Positions 24,266 to 32,199 of a stretch of DNA of 36,513 nucleotides are shown one piece after another. Every line of letters begins with the position of its first letter. The stretch's first letter is position 1. The notes beneath the pieces are model-generated. The model was not told the DNA's origin and did not search any database. It was given only the letters and a program-made list of their open reading frames with translations. A program made the position numbers and the translations under genes. This stretch comes from Clostridia bacterium (GTDB lineage: Bacteria > Bacillota > Sulfobacillia > DUSP01): positions 1 to 36,513 of the forward strand of contig DUSP01000127.1 of assembly GCA_012842575.1 (NCBI GenBank), given 5' to 3'.

Positions 24266-25726
24266 ATGAGGGCAAACCAGGTAATTCAAGCTGCTCCGGA
24301 ATTTCGGGTCTTATCCCGCTCCCAGATGGAAGAGATCCACAGAAGAAGCCTCCATATCCTCGAGCGCACCGGTGTCGCGGTCTACCACGAAGAGGCGTTG
24401 CGACTGCTAAAGGAGGCCGGGGCATACCTGGCGGGAGACAACCACGTCCTTATCCCCCCCGCCCTAGCCGAAGAAGCCCTCTCCTGGGCCCCGTCCAGCG
24501 TGACCATCTACTCGAGGGACGGAGAGCCTGCCATGTACCTCGAGGATTCGAGGTCCTATTACGGCACGGGGGCGGACTGTCTCTACATCATAGACCCCTA
24601 CACAGGGCAGAGGCGTAACTTCGTCAGCGCCGACCTGGTGGCGGGAATGAAGGTATGTGATGCCCTCCCCAACATCGACTTCGTCATGTCAATGGGGATC
24701 ATATCCGACGTCCCGCGCGAAACCTACGACATCCATCAGTTCGTGATCATGACGGCCAACACCTCAAAGCCCATAGTATTCCAAGCCCAGACGCCCGAAA
24801 TCTGCAAGACCATCATAGAGATGGCGGCAGCGGTGGCAGGAGGACGGGACGCCCTCCGCATGAGGCCGTTCATCATCCTCTACGCGGAGCCGAGTTCGCC
24901 GTTACGCCACTCCCATGAGGCTCTGGGGAAACTCCTGGCCATGGCCGAAGCGGGCCTTCCTACCGTTTACGCGCCGGGCATCATGGTGGGCGCCACTTCT
25001 GCCGTGACCTCCGCCGCCGCCCTCATCCAGGCGAACGCGGAGATATTAAGCGGCCTCCTCATAGCCCAGCTGAAGAGGAAGGGCTCGCCGTTCATCTACG
25101 GAGCGGGGACTCCTCCAATAGACATGGGGACTATGGTCTGTACGTATTCCGCCCCCGAGCACATGCTGAGACTTGCCGCCATGGCAGACATGGCCCGGTT
25201 TTACGACCTCCCCTCCTGGGGTTTCGCGGGCTGTAGCGACTCCAAGACCCTCGACCTCCAGGCCGCTGCGGAAAGCGGCATGTGGGCGGTGATTTCCGCC
25301 ATCACCGGGGCCAACCTCGTCCACGACGTCGGTTACCTGGGATCGGGCCTTACCATGTCCCTCGAGATGATAGTCCTCAACGATGAGCTCATAGGAGCAG
25401 TCAAATCATTCATGGCCGGCATAAAGATGGACGACGAGGCCTTTGGCGAGGACGTGATCCACAGGATAGGCACTGGCGGTCACTTCCTGGGAGACGACCA
25501 TACGCTGCGCCACTTCAGGGGGAACTGGATGCCGCGGCTATTCGACAGGTCAAACTACGCCTCCTGGGAGGCGGCCGGGAAACCCGACCTTCACTCCAAG
25601 GCGAACGCCAAGGTGAAGGAGATCCTCGCCGGTCACACTCCAAAGCCGCTGCCCGAGGAGAAGATGGAGGCGTTGCGGCGCATCGTGGAAAGATTTGAAA
25701 GAGAGGATGGTCGCCTACCGAAATGA
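24266..25726 (+). CDS. MttB-family (COG5598) corrinoid methyltransferase homologue 1, pyrrolysine-independent
   Basis: Homologue of trimethylamine methyltransferase MttB and its non-pyrrolysine relatives, which move a methyl group from quaternary amines such as glycine betaine to a corrinoid protein. Signatures include YYGTGADCLYIIDP, DALPNIDFVMSMG, ILYAEPSSPLRHS, FIYGAGTPPIDMGT, FAGCSDSKTLD and the GANLVHDVGYLGSG segment. The frame has no in-frame UAG, so it belongs to the non-Pyl branch. ATG 24266 is chosen over the ORF track's 24203 because AAGGAGAG lies seven bases upstream. The stop overlaps the next start as ATGA, indicating translational coupling. No corrinoid protein, activase or second methyltransferase lies in the window. 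Substrate unknown. Confidence 0.9.
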   Translation: MRANQVIQAAPEFRVLSRSQMEEIHRRSLHILERTGVAVYHEEALRLLKEAGAYLAGDNHVLIPPALAEEALSWAPSSVTIYSRDGEPAMYLEDSRSYYGTGADCLYIIDPYTGQRRNFVSADLVAGMKVCDALPNIDFVMSMGIISDVPRETYDIHQFVIMTANTSKPIVFQAQTPEICKTIIEMAAAVAGGRDALRMRPFIILYAEPSSPLRHSHEALGKLLAMAEAGLPTVYAPGIMVGATSAVTSAAALIQANAEILSGLLIAQLKRKGSPFIYGAGTPPIDMGTMVCTYSAPEHMLRLAAMADMARFYDLPSWGFAGCSDSKTLDLQAAAESGMWAVISAITGANLVHDVGYLGSGLTMSLEMIVLNDELIGAVKSFMAGIKMDDEAFGEDVIHRIGTGGHFLGDDHTLRHFRGNWMPRLFDRSNYASWEAAGKPDLHSKANAKVKEILAGHTPKPLPEEKMEALRRIVERFEREDGRLPK

Positions 25727-27882
25727 CCTCGCGGAGGCTCGGGTTAGGAATCGACACAGGGGGAACGTATACAGACGGTGTTCTTTTGGACTTCGATAAG
25801 AACGAGGTCGTATCCGCCGCGAAGGCTCTGACGACTCATGACAATTTAGCGGTGGGGATAAGAGAGTGTTTGGGCCGCCTTGCCATAACCGCGCCCGAAG
25901 AGGTCGTACTCGTCGCCCTTTCGACCACGCTTGCCACCAACTCCATAGTGGAGGGTCGGGGGAAGAAGGTGGGCGTGGTACTAATCGGCCCGGAGGAAGT
26001 GAAGGACCTCCCGTCGGAACGCGTCTTGAGGGTTCGGGGAGGCCATGACGTAAACGGAAACGAGATCGAAAGCCTTGACATCGTGACGCTGGCCGAGTGG
26101 GTCAAAAGCGCACAGAAGGACGTAAGCGCCTTTGCCATATCAGGTTACATGAGTGTTCGGAACCCTGAGCACGAAAAGGCGGCGAGGTCCGTGATCCAAC
26201 GTGAAACCGGCCTTCCCACCGTATGCGGCCATGAGCTCACCACGGAACTCGGATTCAAGGAAAGGACTATTACGGCGGTCTTCAACGCCAGGCTCATACC
26301 CGTAATATCGGATCTCCTCGACGCCGTAAAGTCCTCGCTCTTGGCCTCCAATATCAAGGCCCCTCTGATGGTAGTCAAGGGCGACGGGGCGCTCATTCAC
26401 GAATCCGTAGCGCGTCTTAGGCCGGTGGATACCATCCTCTCGGGTCCGGCCGCCAGCGTGACGGGGGGAATGTTCCTCACCGGCCTCGGAGAGGGCGTAG
26501 TTGTGGATATAGGTGGGACCACTACGGACATTGCCGTCCTTCATGAGGGAAGGCCCTATGTAGACAAGGAAGGGGCGACGGTAGGAGGCTGGCGTACCAG
26601 GGTCAAAGCCGCCGACATCACGACCCTTGGTGCGGGGGGAGACAGTTACATACAGGTCGGCAGGGACGGGGTCATTAAGGTAGGACCTAAGAGAGTCGTG
26701 CCCATTTCATACGCCTGCCACGATAACGAGGCCCTCGCAATGGAGATCTCGGAGATCGCAGACGAGGTGGTCGGAGCCGGGAGTCGTACGGCCCGGGGGC
26801 GAAAGGGCGGTTACTGGGATCCTCTTTTCTTTCAGCCAGTCGACATCCTGATACCAAACGGCCTAATGCCAAATGGTTTAATACCAAGCGGCGCCGCGGC
26901 CGGCGAACCCGGATCTCGCGAATACCGCGCCTCATGCGATGCAAGATCAGACGAAAGAGCCCGTGACGAAAGATCTTATACAAATATTCATACAAATAGC
27001 GAAAAAGCGGTGCTTTCGTTGCTCAAAGACGGCGCGCACACCCTTCGTTACGTGGCCGCCGCTTTGAACAAAGATGTCGACCTCCTTCCGATCATGAGTT
27101 TGGTGGAGCGTGGCTTAGTGACGCTCTCTTCCCTCACGCCTACCGACATACTCCACGTGACCGGGGAGTTTACGCTCTGGAACAAGCAGGCAGCGGAGGC
27201 CGCATGCCTTGTAGAAGCCTCGAGAGCGGGGCTTGACCTCCAGGGCTTTATCTATCGCGTTAAGGAAGAAATGACTCAAAAAATCGCCGCTGCGATACTG
27301 GAGAAACTACTTTCCCTCGAAATGGATAAAAAATCGCCTCGCGGTTTCCAGGAAATGTCTGGATCGGAACTTGACGCCTTCGTCCGAAGAATTCTTCACC
27401 GCGACGGCGCGGAAGTATCAGTAGTCCCCAGGGTCAGACGACCGCTGGTAGGGCTCGGCGCCCCGGTCGGGGTTTACCTTCCCGCCGTGGCCCGACGCCT
27501 CGGGACCGCCGTGTTCGTTCCGCCCGAGGCGCCATGGGCTAATGCCATAGGGGCCGTGACCGGGAGCGTATCCGAGGTGGTCGAGATCCTCATCCATCAG
27601 GACCCGAGCGGTGGGTACGTGATGTTTTGTCCCGACGAAAGAAAGGTCTTCGATGACCTCGAAGAAGCCAAGCGGCACGCAGAGCGGATCGCCCGTGAAA
27701 TGGCGCTTGCGGCCGCTAAAGCAGCGGGCGCTGAAGATCCCGCTGTCAGCGTCCGGACCGAAGAGTCGTGGTCTACGGTCGGCGGAGGAGACCGTCTGCA
27801 CGTGCGTACCAGGGTCGTCGCCCAAGCCTTTGGTAAGCCTGGGTGGAAAGCAGGGCTGGAAAGCCGGGACGTGAGGTCGTGA
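25723..27882 (+). CDS. Hydantoinase-A/oxoprolinase-like ASKHA ATPase
   Basis: 719 residues. The phosphate-1 motif GIDTGGTYTDGVLLD, the ATTxATN-type motif (STTLATNSIVEGRG), SGPAASVTGG and the phosphate-2 motif VVDIGGTTTDIAVL (around residue 260) place the first ~370 residues in the HyuA/oxoprolinase family. An adenosine-type motif GLGAPVGVYLPAVA lies near 575. Between, residues about 380–430 are a low-complexity insertion with IPNGL/MPNGL repeats, followed by a winged-helix-like stretch (EKAVLSLLKDGAHTLRYVAAAL). No HyuB partner is present. It overlaps MttB homologue 1 (ATGA) and the DUF1638 gene. Since RACo corrinoid activators are also ASKHA ATPases, an ATP-dependent role in corrinoid methyl transfer is possible, as is hydrolysis of an N-methylated cyclic amide; both are inference. 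Confidence 0.83.
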   Translation: MTSRRLGLGIDTGGTYTDGVLLDFDKNEVVSAAKALTTHDNLAVGIRECLGRLAITAPEEVVLVALSTTLATNSIVEGRGKKVGVVLIGPEEVKDLPSERVLRVRGGHDVNGNEIESLDIVTLAEWVKSAQKDVSAFAISGYMSVRNPEHEKAARSVIQRETGLPTVCGHELTTELGFKERTITAVFNARLIPVISDLLDAVKSSLLASNIKAPLMVVKGDGALIHESVARLRPVDTILSGPAASVTGGMFLTGLGEGVVVDIGGTTTDIAVLHEGRPYVDKEGATVGGWRTRVKAADITTLGAGGDSYIQVGRDGVIKVGPKRVVPISYACHDNEALAMEISEIADEVVGAGSRTARGRKGGYWDPLFFQPVDILIPNGLMPNGLIPSGAAAGEPGSREYRASCDARSDERARDERSYTNIHTNSEKAVLSLLKDGAHTLRYVAAALNKDVDLLPIMSLVERGLVTLSSLTPTDILHVTGEFTLWNKQAAEAACLVEASRAGLDLQGFIYRVKEEMTQKIAAAILEKLLSLEMDKKSPRGFQEMSGSELDAFVRRILHRDGAEVSVVPRVRRPLVGLGAPVGVYLPAVARRLGTAVFVPPEAPWANAIGAVTGSVSEVVEILIHQDPSGGYVMFCPDERKVFDDLEEAKRHAERIAREMALAAAKAAGAEDPAVSVRTEESWSTVGGGDRLHVRTRVVAQAFGKPGWKAGLESRDVRS
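26851..26892. repeat. 15-bp coding repeat in the hydantoinase-like gene
   Basis: ATACCAAACGGCCTA, ATGCCAAATGGTTTA and ATACCAAGCGGC encode IPNGL, MPNGL and IPSG. It marks the low-complexity insertion between the ATPase core and the winged-helix-like stretch. Confidence 0.9.
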
Positions 27883-28634
27883 TGGAAGGTCGCGACGGTA
27901 GTGGTGTATGTAAGAATGAGAATAAGAGTGAGGGCGCTAGAGGCACCGGAAAGACGAGGATATTCGCGTGTCAGACCATAAAGGAAGAACTCCTGACGGT
28001 CGTCGAACGACTCCCCGAGGTCCAACGCGCTGCGCTCGAGGTCGAGTTTTTGCCGTACGGACTTCATCGTACACCCAAAATCCTTGGTGACGAGTTGAGA
28101 CAAAGACTCGACATGTCACGGGGCGCGAGTACGATCATCTTGGGTTATGGTCTGTGTTCCAATGGTGTCGTAAATCTCTCTCCGGCTCGGGGTCAAAGGT
28201 TGGTGATGCCGAGGGTACACGATTGTATCAGTATTCTCCTGGGTTCCAGGGCAGCTTACGACGAGGAGTTCAAGGCCCAACCCGGTACCGTATACCTGAG
28301 CAGGGGATGGATAGAATCAAAGGGCGACCCCTACTCGGAGTTCCTCGATTACACCTCGAGGCACGGAGAGGAAACCGCACGGTGGGTTATCGGCGAGGAA
28401 TACAAAAACTACACGCGTGTCTGTTTCATCGATACCGGGCTGCCGCGTATAGAAGAGTTCAGAGCCTACTCAAAGAGGGTGGCGGAGTTCCTCGGCCTAC
28501 GTCACGAAGAAAGGAAGGGTTCCCAGAGGCTTTTGGAAAAGCTACTGTTGTTTGGAGTAGGCGGCGAACCCGACGATGACGAAATACTGGTCATTGAGTA
28601 CCCTAACGGTATTGAGCAGGAGATGTTTTTTTGA
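27882..28634 (+). CDS. DUF1638 protein
   Basis: About 250 residues. Family motifs are FACQTIKEEL near the start, LHRTPKIL, ILGYGLCSNGV, the conserved PRVHDCISILLGS and YLSRGWIESKGDPYSEF. The conserved Cys and His residues suggest a metal or corrinoid contact, but no activity is known. DUF1638 genes are repeatedly found beside corrinoid methyltransferases, which fits its place between two MttB homologues. The start is ATG 27882, overlapping the previous stop by one base, with GAGG five bases before; the ORF track starts 13 codons earlier. The first ~25 residues are low-complexity. The 3' end is tandemly repeated. Confidence 0.85.
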   Translation: MEGRDGSGVCKNENKSEGARGTGKTRIFACQTIKEELLTVVERLPEVQRAALEVEFLPYGLHRTPKILGDELRQRLDMSRGASTIILGYGLCSNGVVNLSPARGQRLVMPRVHDCISILLGSRAAYDEEFKAQPGTVYLSRGWIESKGDPYSEFLDYTSRHGEETARWVIGEEYKNYTRVCFIDTGLPRIEEFRAYSKRVAEFLGLRHEERKGSQRLLEKLLLFGVGGEPDDDEILVIEYPNGIEQEMFF

Positions 28635-28688
28635 GCAGAAATGTTTTTTTGAGCAGGAGACGTTTTTGGGAGATGTTTTCTGAGTAGG
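28612..28688. repeat. 18–19-bp tandem copies of the DUF1638 gene end
   Basis: TTGAGCAGGAGATGTTTTT, TTGAGCAGAAATGTTTTT and TTGAGCAGGAGACGTTTTT follow in line, with a fourth weak copy to 28688. The first contains the last codons and abuts the stop. They form the whole spacer to the next gene. Confidence 0.93.
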
Positions 28689-28702
28689 AAAGGAGAGGCG
28701 AC

Positions 28703-30163
28703 ATGGAAGCCATTGTAGGGCCAAGAGCTGATCGGGTTTGCCGCAAATCCCTCGGATTGCGCGTGCTGGAGCCGGACCAAATCGAAGATATTCACCAAGC
28801 AACTCTGGAAGTGCTCGATAGAACCGGGGTTGAGGTATACAACGACCGTGCCCTCGATATATTGAAGCGAAACGGCGCCCGGGTACGAGGGCGGCGGGCG
28901 CATCTTCCCGCGTGGATGGTGGAGGAAGCGCTGAGGAGCCGCCCGAGGCGTGTGCCGATCGGGGACCGGGGGGACGGCCGGGCCATGTTACTCGAGTCGG
29001 ATAGGTTTTACTTCGGGACCGGCTCGGACACCCCGTTCGTCCTCGATCCGTTTACACAAAAACGGCGCCCCGCCACGAAACTCGACGTTCAACAGGCCAC
29101 CTTGGTTTCGGATGCACTCCCCAACATCGATTTCGTCATGTCCTTAGGTCTTGCCTCCGACGTACCGGCCAAGACATCGGACCTCCACCAGTTTGAGGCC
29201 ATGATCTTGAATACGAAAAAACCCATCATCTTCACCGCTCATGACGCTCAAGGGCTGCTCGATATCCTGGAAATGGCCGCTATAGCCAAGGGCGGGGAAG
29301 AACGACTCCAAGAAAACCCCAACATCATCCTATATGCAGAACCCAGTTCACCGCTGATGCATTCCGACGATGCCCTCGAAAAGCTCATGATTGCGTCCGA
29401 GAGGCGGATTCCGGTCATTTATACACCCGCCGTCATAGTGGGCGCCACGGGACCCGTGACGGTGGCAGGCGCAATAGTCCAGGGGAACGCCGAGCAGCTG
29501 AGCGGGCTCGTCATACAACAATTGGTGGCCAAGGGTGCTCCGTTCATTTACGGAGGGGGCATACCGGTGATGGACATGGTCACGTCCGTATGCACGTACG
29601 CGGCCCCGGAACTACACCTCGCCAACGTGGTCCTTGCAGAGATGTCTCGGTTCTACGGCTTACCCGTGTTCACCACGGCAGGATGTAGCGACTCCATGTT
29701 ATTCGATCAGCAGGCCGGCATCGAGGCGGGCTTTACCATAATGCTCAACGCCTTGAGTGGCGCCAATCTCATTCACGACGTGGGATATCTGGGATCCGGT
29801 ACCACATCTTCCCTGGAAATGCTCGTGGCTTGCGATGAAGTCATCGGCCTCGTAAAGCGCATCGTGGCCGGACTGGATACGAGCCGCGAAGCCCTGGCAG
29901 TGGATCTCATTCATAAAGTGGGACCCGGAGGTCACTACCTGGCGGAGGAGCATACCTTACGGAACTTCAGGAAGGAACTGTGGTTCCCAAGCCCCGTCAC
30001 TAACCGACAAAACTACGACGGTTGGGTGGCCCAGGGGTCAAAGACCATGGGTGAACGGGTCCGAGAACGCATAAAGGAAATCTTGGGGAGCCACAAGCCT
30101 CCTGCTCTCGACCCAGATAGCCAGAAAGCCATAGCCGAAGTAATAAAACGGAGGGAAAGGTAG
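28703..30163 (+). CDS. MttB-family (COG5598) corrinoid methyltransferase homologue 2, pyrrolysine-independent
   Basis: 486 residues, clearly paralogous to homologue 1: YFGTGSDTPFVLDP, DALPNIDFVMSLG, ILYAEPSSPLMHS, FIYGGGIPVMDMVT, TAGCSDSMLFDQQ and GANLIHDVGYLGSG align motif for motif, and both end with the EHTLRNF/DHTLRHF region. No in-frame UAG. The two differ at scattered positions in the middle of the barrel, so different methyl donors are likely. AAGGAGAGG sits four bases before ATG. It closes the plus-strand run aldolase–MttB–HyuA-like–DUF1638–MttB. Confidence 0.9.
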   Translation: MEAIVGPRADRVCRKSLGLRVLEPDQIEDIHQATLEVLDRTGVEVYNDRALDILKRNGARVRGRRAHLPAWMVEEALRSRPRRVPIGDRGDGRAMLLESDRFYFGTGSDTPFVLDPFTQKRRPATKLDVQQATLVSDALPNIDFVMSLGLASDVPAKTSDLHQFEAMILNTKKPIIFTAHDAQGLLDILEMAAIAKGGEERLQENPNIILYAEPSSPLMHSDDALEKLMIASERRIPVIYTPAVIVGATGPVTVAGAIVQGNAEQLSGLVIQQLVAKGAPFIYGGGIPVMDMVTSVCTYAAPELHLANVVLAEMSRFYGLPVFTTAGCSDSMLFDQQAGIEAGFTIMLNALSGANLIHDVGYLGSGTTSSLEMLVACDEVIGLVKRIVAGLDTSREALAVDLIHKVGPGGHYLAEEHTLRNFRKELWFPSPVTNRQNYDGWVAQGSKTMGERVRERIKEILGSHKPPALDPDSQKAIAEVIKRRER

Positions 30164-30229
30164 AACAATAAAGCCCGGTGGCACCCTTTGATTGGATTCA
30201 AAAGCGGGATTTGGAATGCCGCTCAGACG

Positions 30230-30260
30230 TAGAAAACCTAGAAAACATAAGAAAACATAG
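30230..30260. repeat. 10-bp degenerate A-rich tandem repeat
   Basis: TAGAAAACC, TAGAAAACATA and AGAAAACATAG follow each other between mttB homologue 2 and the small basic ORF. Confidence 0.75.
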
Positions 30261-30290
30261 AAGCTGAACAAGTTAGGGCACCGGGTTCAT

Positions 30291-30614
30291 ATGGGAAAAG
30301 TAATCGACTTTTGGTTCAGGAGACGGTATATGAACGCGAAAAAAAAGGGCGCCCGACGCAAAATGAGGCAACGGGCGCTCCTTAGGTTTTCCCGCTCTGA
30401 CCTAAAGCGCAAACAACGCCAAATGGAGCGACAGGAAAAGCTCGTGCGCTTATTCATCAATTCGCTCGTAAATGCCAGGACTTCAAACGGTGATAAGCCC
30501 AAGACCAATGACCATTCCCAGTCGTCGGAGAGTATCCTGGCCGAAGAATCCTTATCGTCGGAGCACATTCTGGCCCAAGAGTCGTTCCCCGGAACGGGGA
30601 GTGACGACAAATAA
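30291..30614 (+). CDS. Small basic protein, unknown
   Basis: 107 residues. The first ~60 residues are strongly basic and helical (RRRYMNAKKKGARRKMRQRALLRF, RKQRQMERQEKLVRLF), the rest is acidic and disordered with a short internal duplication (ILAEESLSSEH / ILAQESF). No family recognised. There is no good ribosome binding site before ATG, but codon choice looks like that of the neighbours. The basic-then-acidic plan could suit nucleic-acid binding; this is a guess. Its last codons lie in a duplicated segment. Confidence 0.45.
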   Translation: MGKVIDFWFRRRYMNAKKKGARRKMRQRALLRFSRSDLKRKQRQMERQEKLVRLFINSLVNARTSNGDKPKTNDHSQSSESILAEESLSSEHILAQESFPGTGSDDK

Positions 30615-30690
30615 GTGATAGCCGCTCACTCTGCCTGTTGCCGCTTCACATGGTCGAGCTGCTCCTGGGAGTGACGACAAATAAGTGATA
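30597..30690. repeat. Repeat–insert–repeat locus 6 (24 bp / 46 bp / 24 bp)
   Basis: GGGAGTGACGACAAATAAGT... is identical at 30597–30620 and 30667–30690. The left copy holds the last codons and stop of the small basic ORF. Weaker similarity (CTCAC) continues a few bases past each copy, so the true repeat may be longer and the insert shorter. The right copy ends four bases before the stop of the convergent niaX-like gene. Confidence 0.95.
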
Positions 30691-30693
30691 CTC

Positions 30694-31209
30694 TCACCTT
30701 GATCTGGCTTCTGCGGCGGCCCCGCGGAGTATCCCCACTCTCCTCAATGCCTCGAAAACCAGGACCGAGATACCCGCGTCTACCACGTGATGCAGCGCAG
30801 TGCCGACGCCGACTACGACCCCGGCATTATATAGGGTGAATCCAAAAGGCAAGACAATTAGGGCCTCGAGGACGGCATGAACCGGCAGGGCGATGAGCAA
30901 GGCCTGCCAGTAGGAAAAGCCTTTCCTATAAGCTACTGCTCCTACGAAACCCACCGCCGAATGCATCAGCGCCCTCGCCGCGATGGCCGGCCCCAGTTTT
31001 ATGAGGAAACCGAGGGCCGAGCCGACTCCCACTATCACGGCGGTGTAAGGGCTTATGAGCATCGCCAGCATCAAAGGGACATGAGAGCCAAGCGTCGCGG
31101 AAAAAGGCGGAAGGTACACCCCTAAGACGCCACCGAAAGCCAGCGGTATTACCAAGGCCAAAGCCGTCAACAGCGAAGCATATACGGTTTCGTGGGTTCT
31201 GTTCATCAT
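30694..31209 (-). CDS. niaX: ECF transporter substrate-binding (S) component, probable niacin type
   Basis: 171-residue membrane protein with about six hydrophobic helices: YASLLTALALVIPLAFG, PLMLAMLISPYTAVIVGVGSALGF, ALMHSAVGFVGAVAY, ALLIALPVHAVLEALIVLPFGF and a last one near HHVVDAGISVLVF. Size and topology fit an energy-coupling-factor S component, which binds the vitamin and docks on a shared EcfAAT module not in this window. The niacin call rests on context: the regulator niaR is next door and a palindrome suited to NiaR overlaps its promoter. AGGAGG lies six bases before ATG 31209; a second ATG follows directly. Confidence 0.8.
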   Translation of the reverse strand: MMNRTHETVYASLLTALALVIPLAFGGVLGVYLPPFSATLGSHVPLMLAMLISPYTAVIVGVGSALGFLIKLGPAIAARALMHSAVGFVGAVAYRKGFSYWQALLIALPVHAVLEALIVLPFGFTLYNAGVVVGVGTALHHVVDAGISVLVFEALRRVGILRGAAAEARSR

Positions 31210-31344
31210 TCACTACCTCCTAAGACCTGATAGCCTCTTCGCAAGAACAGACGCTTCGATTCCGTCGGCCGCCCACCGCGTTCTACGCCATTCTTTACTG
31301 GGAACGCGTAGCCAGTTACGCTTTTCGTGGTACGGCTAGTCATA

Positions 31345-31366
31345 CTTTTTACGTTCTTTTTACGTT
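31345..31366. repeat. 11-bp perfect tandem repeat in the niaX leader
   Basis: CTTTTTACGTT occurs twice back to back, and a third weak copy (GGTTTTACG) follows. It lies within the ~170-nt 5' leader predicted from the promoter. I see no riboswitch fold that I recognise. Confidence 0.85.
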
Positions 31367-31383
31367 ATTGAGGTTTTACGAAA

Positions 31384-31412
31384 ATTCTATGCCTTGACAG
31401 GTGTCTTGTCAA
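31384..31412 (-). promoter_or_regulatory. niaX promoter overlapped by a NiaR-type operator
   Basis: On the minus strand TTGACA, 17 bp, TAGAAT makes a near-consensus sigma-A promoter. The palindrome TTGACA-N7-TGTCAA (31394–31412) covers the -35 box and half the spacer, so a bound repressor would block RNA polymerase. NiaR proteins bind TGACA/TGTCA-type palindromes in niacin genes, matching the neighbouring niaR. Confidence 0.7.
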
Positions 31413-31475
31413 CAGTCATATTAGGTCGCAAAAAATCGCGCAGTTTTTACTTATACTGGTGCTGGTTCTCGGGCT

Positions 31476-31991
31476 CTACTTGAGGAGATATCCTTTTTTG
31501 GAGAGTTCGCGCTCGGCACGCTCTATAGCCTCGTTGTCAACCGCTCTGACCGTATGGAGGTGAACACCTTCCGTGAGGGATGACAGAAGTTTCGCCCCGG
31601 ATTCGCTTAAGCGACGCATGAATTCCTTTACATCGGAGGGATCGTCTAGGTATAAAGCCCCCGTCAGTTGTCCGTATATCGGATGTTCTACGATGACGTC
31701 GATTACCGAGACCCCTTCTTGGACTATCGTCATGAGCTCGTCCTCGACTTCCTCACGTCCGTGCTTGGTGGCGATTAGCCTCGTTATTCCGGGGGAAGGA
31801 GAGGGAACGCTTACGGTATAACCCTGCGGGGTTGCGATTATCGGATGTCCTGCCGCTCTGAGGAGCGCTATGTCCTGTACGATTACCTGGCGGGATACTT
31901 TCATCTTAGATGCCATCTCGGTTCCGGTAATGGGATGTGCTGTCGAACGCAGCCACTCCAGTATGGCTGTTCTTCTGGCCTCAGCGTCCAA
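31476..31991 (-). CDS. niaR: NiaR (YrxA-type) niacin-responsive repressor
   Basis: 171 residues. N-terminal HTH_11 winged helix (RRTAILEWLRS ... KVSRQVIVQDIALLRAAG) and C-terminal 3H ligand domain with the conserved histidines in TKHGREEV, VEHPIYGQL and GVHLHTV, which bind a metal and nicotinic acid. It represses NAD-synthesis and niacin-uptake genes when niacin is ample. The start is TTG 31991 with AGGTGGTGA seven bases upstream. It lies just upstream of its likely target niaX on the same strand. Confidence 0.94.
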   Translation of the reverse strand: MDAEARRTAILEWLRSTAHPITGTEMASKMKVSRQVIVQDIALLRAAGHPIIATPQGYTVSVPSPSPGITRLIATKHGREEVEDELMTIVQEGVSVIDVIVEHPIYGQLTGALYLDDPSDVKEFMRRLSESGAKLLSSLTEGVHLHTVRAVDNEAIERAERELSKKGYLLK

Positions 31992-32199
31992 CGAAGTCTC
32001 ACCACCTAATCCTCGTTAGTATCCACCGTACACTCTTGACCAAGTCACGACGATGCGCTTTTCGGACACAGGAGCATTCGCGCCCCGTCAGATTCATGGT
32101 ATCTCCCGATGACCGGGAAGACCGCTCCTTAGAGGCGAAGACCGCCTATATCGGGGACCGTTTCCGTTTCCAGATCTACAATACGCTCTATATCCCAGG

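Noticed and set aside
26140-26544. Long antisense ORFs opposite the hydantoinase-like, SLH-protease and MttB genes
   Set aside because: They overlap clearly conserved genes in other frames and show no recognisable domains; typical shadows in GC-rich coding DNA.
24266-30163. Pyrrolysine-containing MttB
   Set aside because: Both frames run full length with no in-frame UAG, so these are the non-Pyl type.
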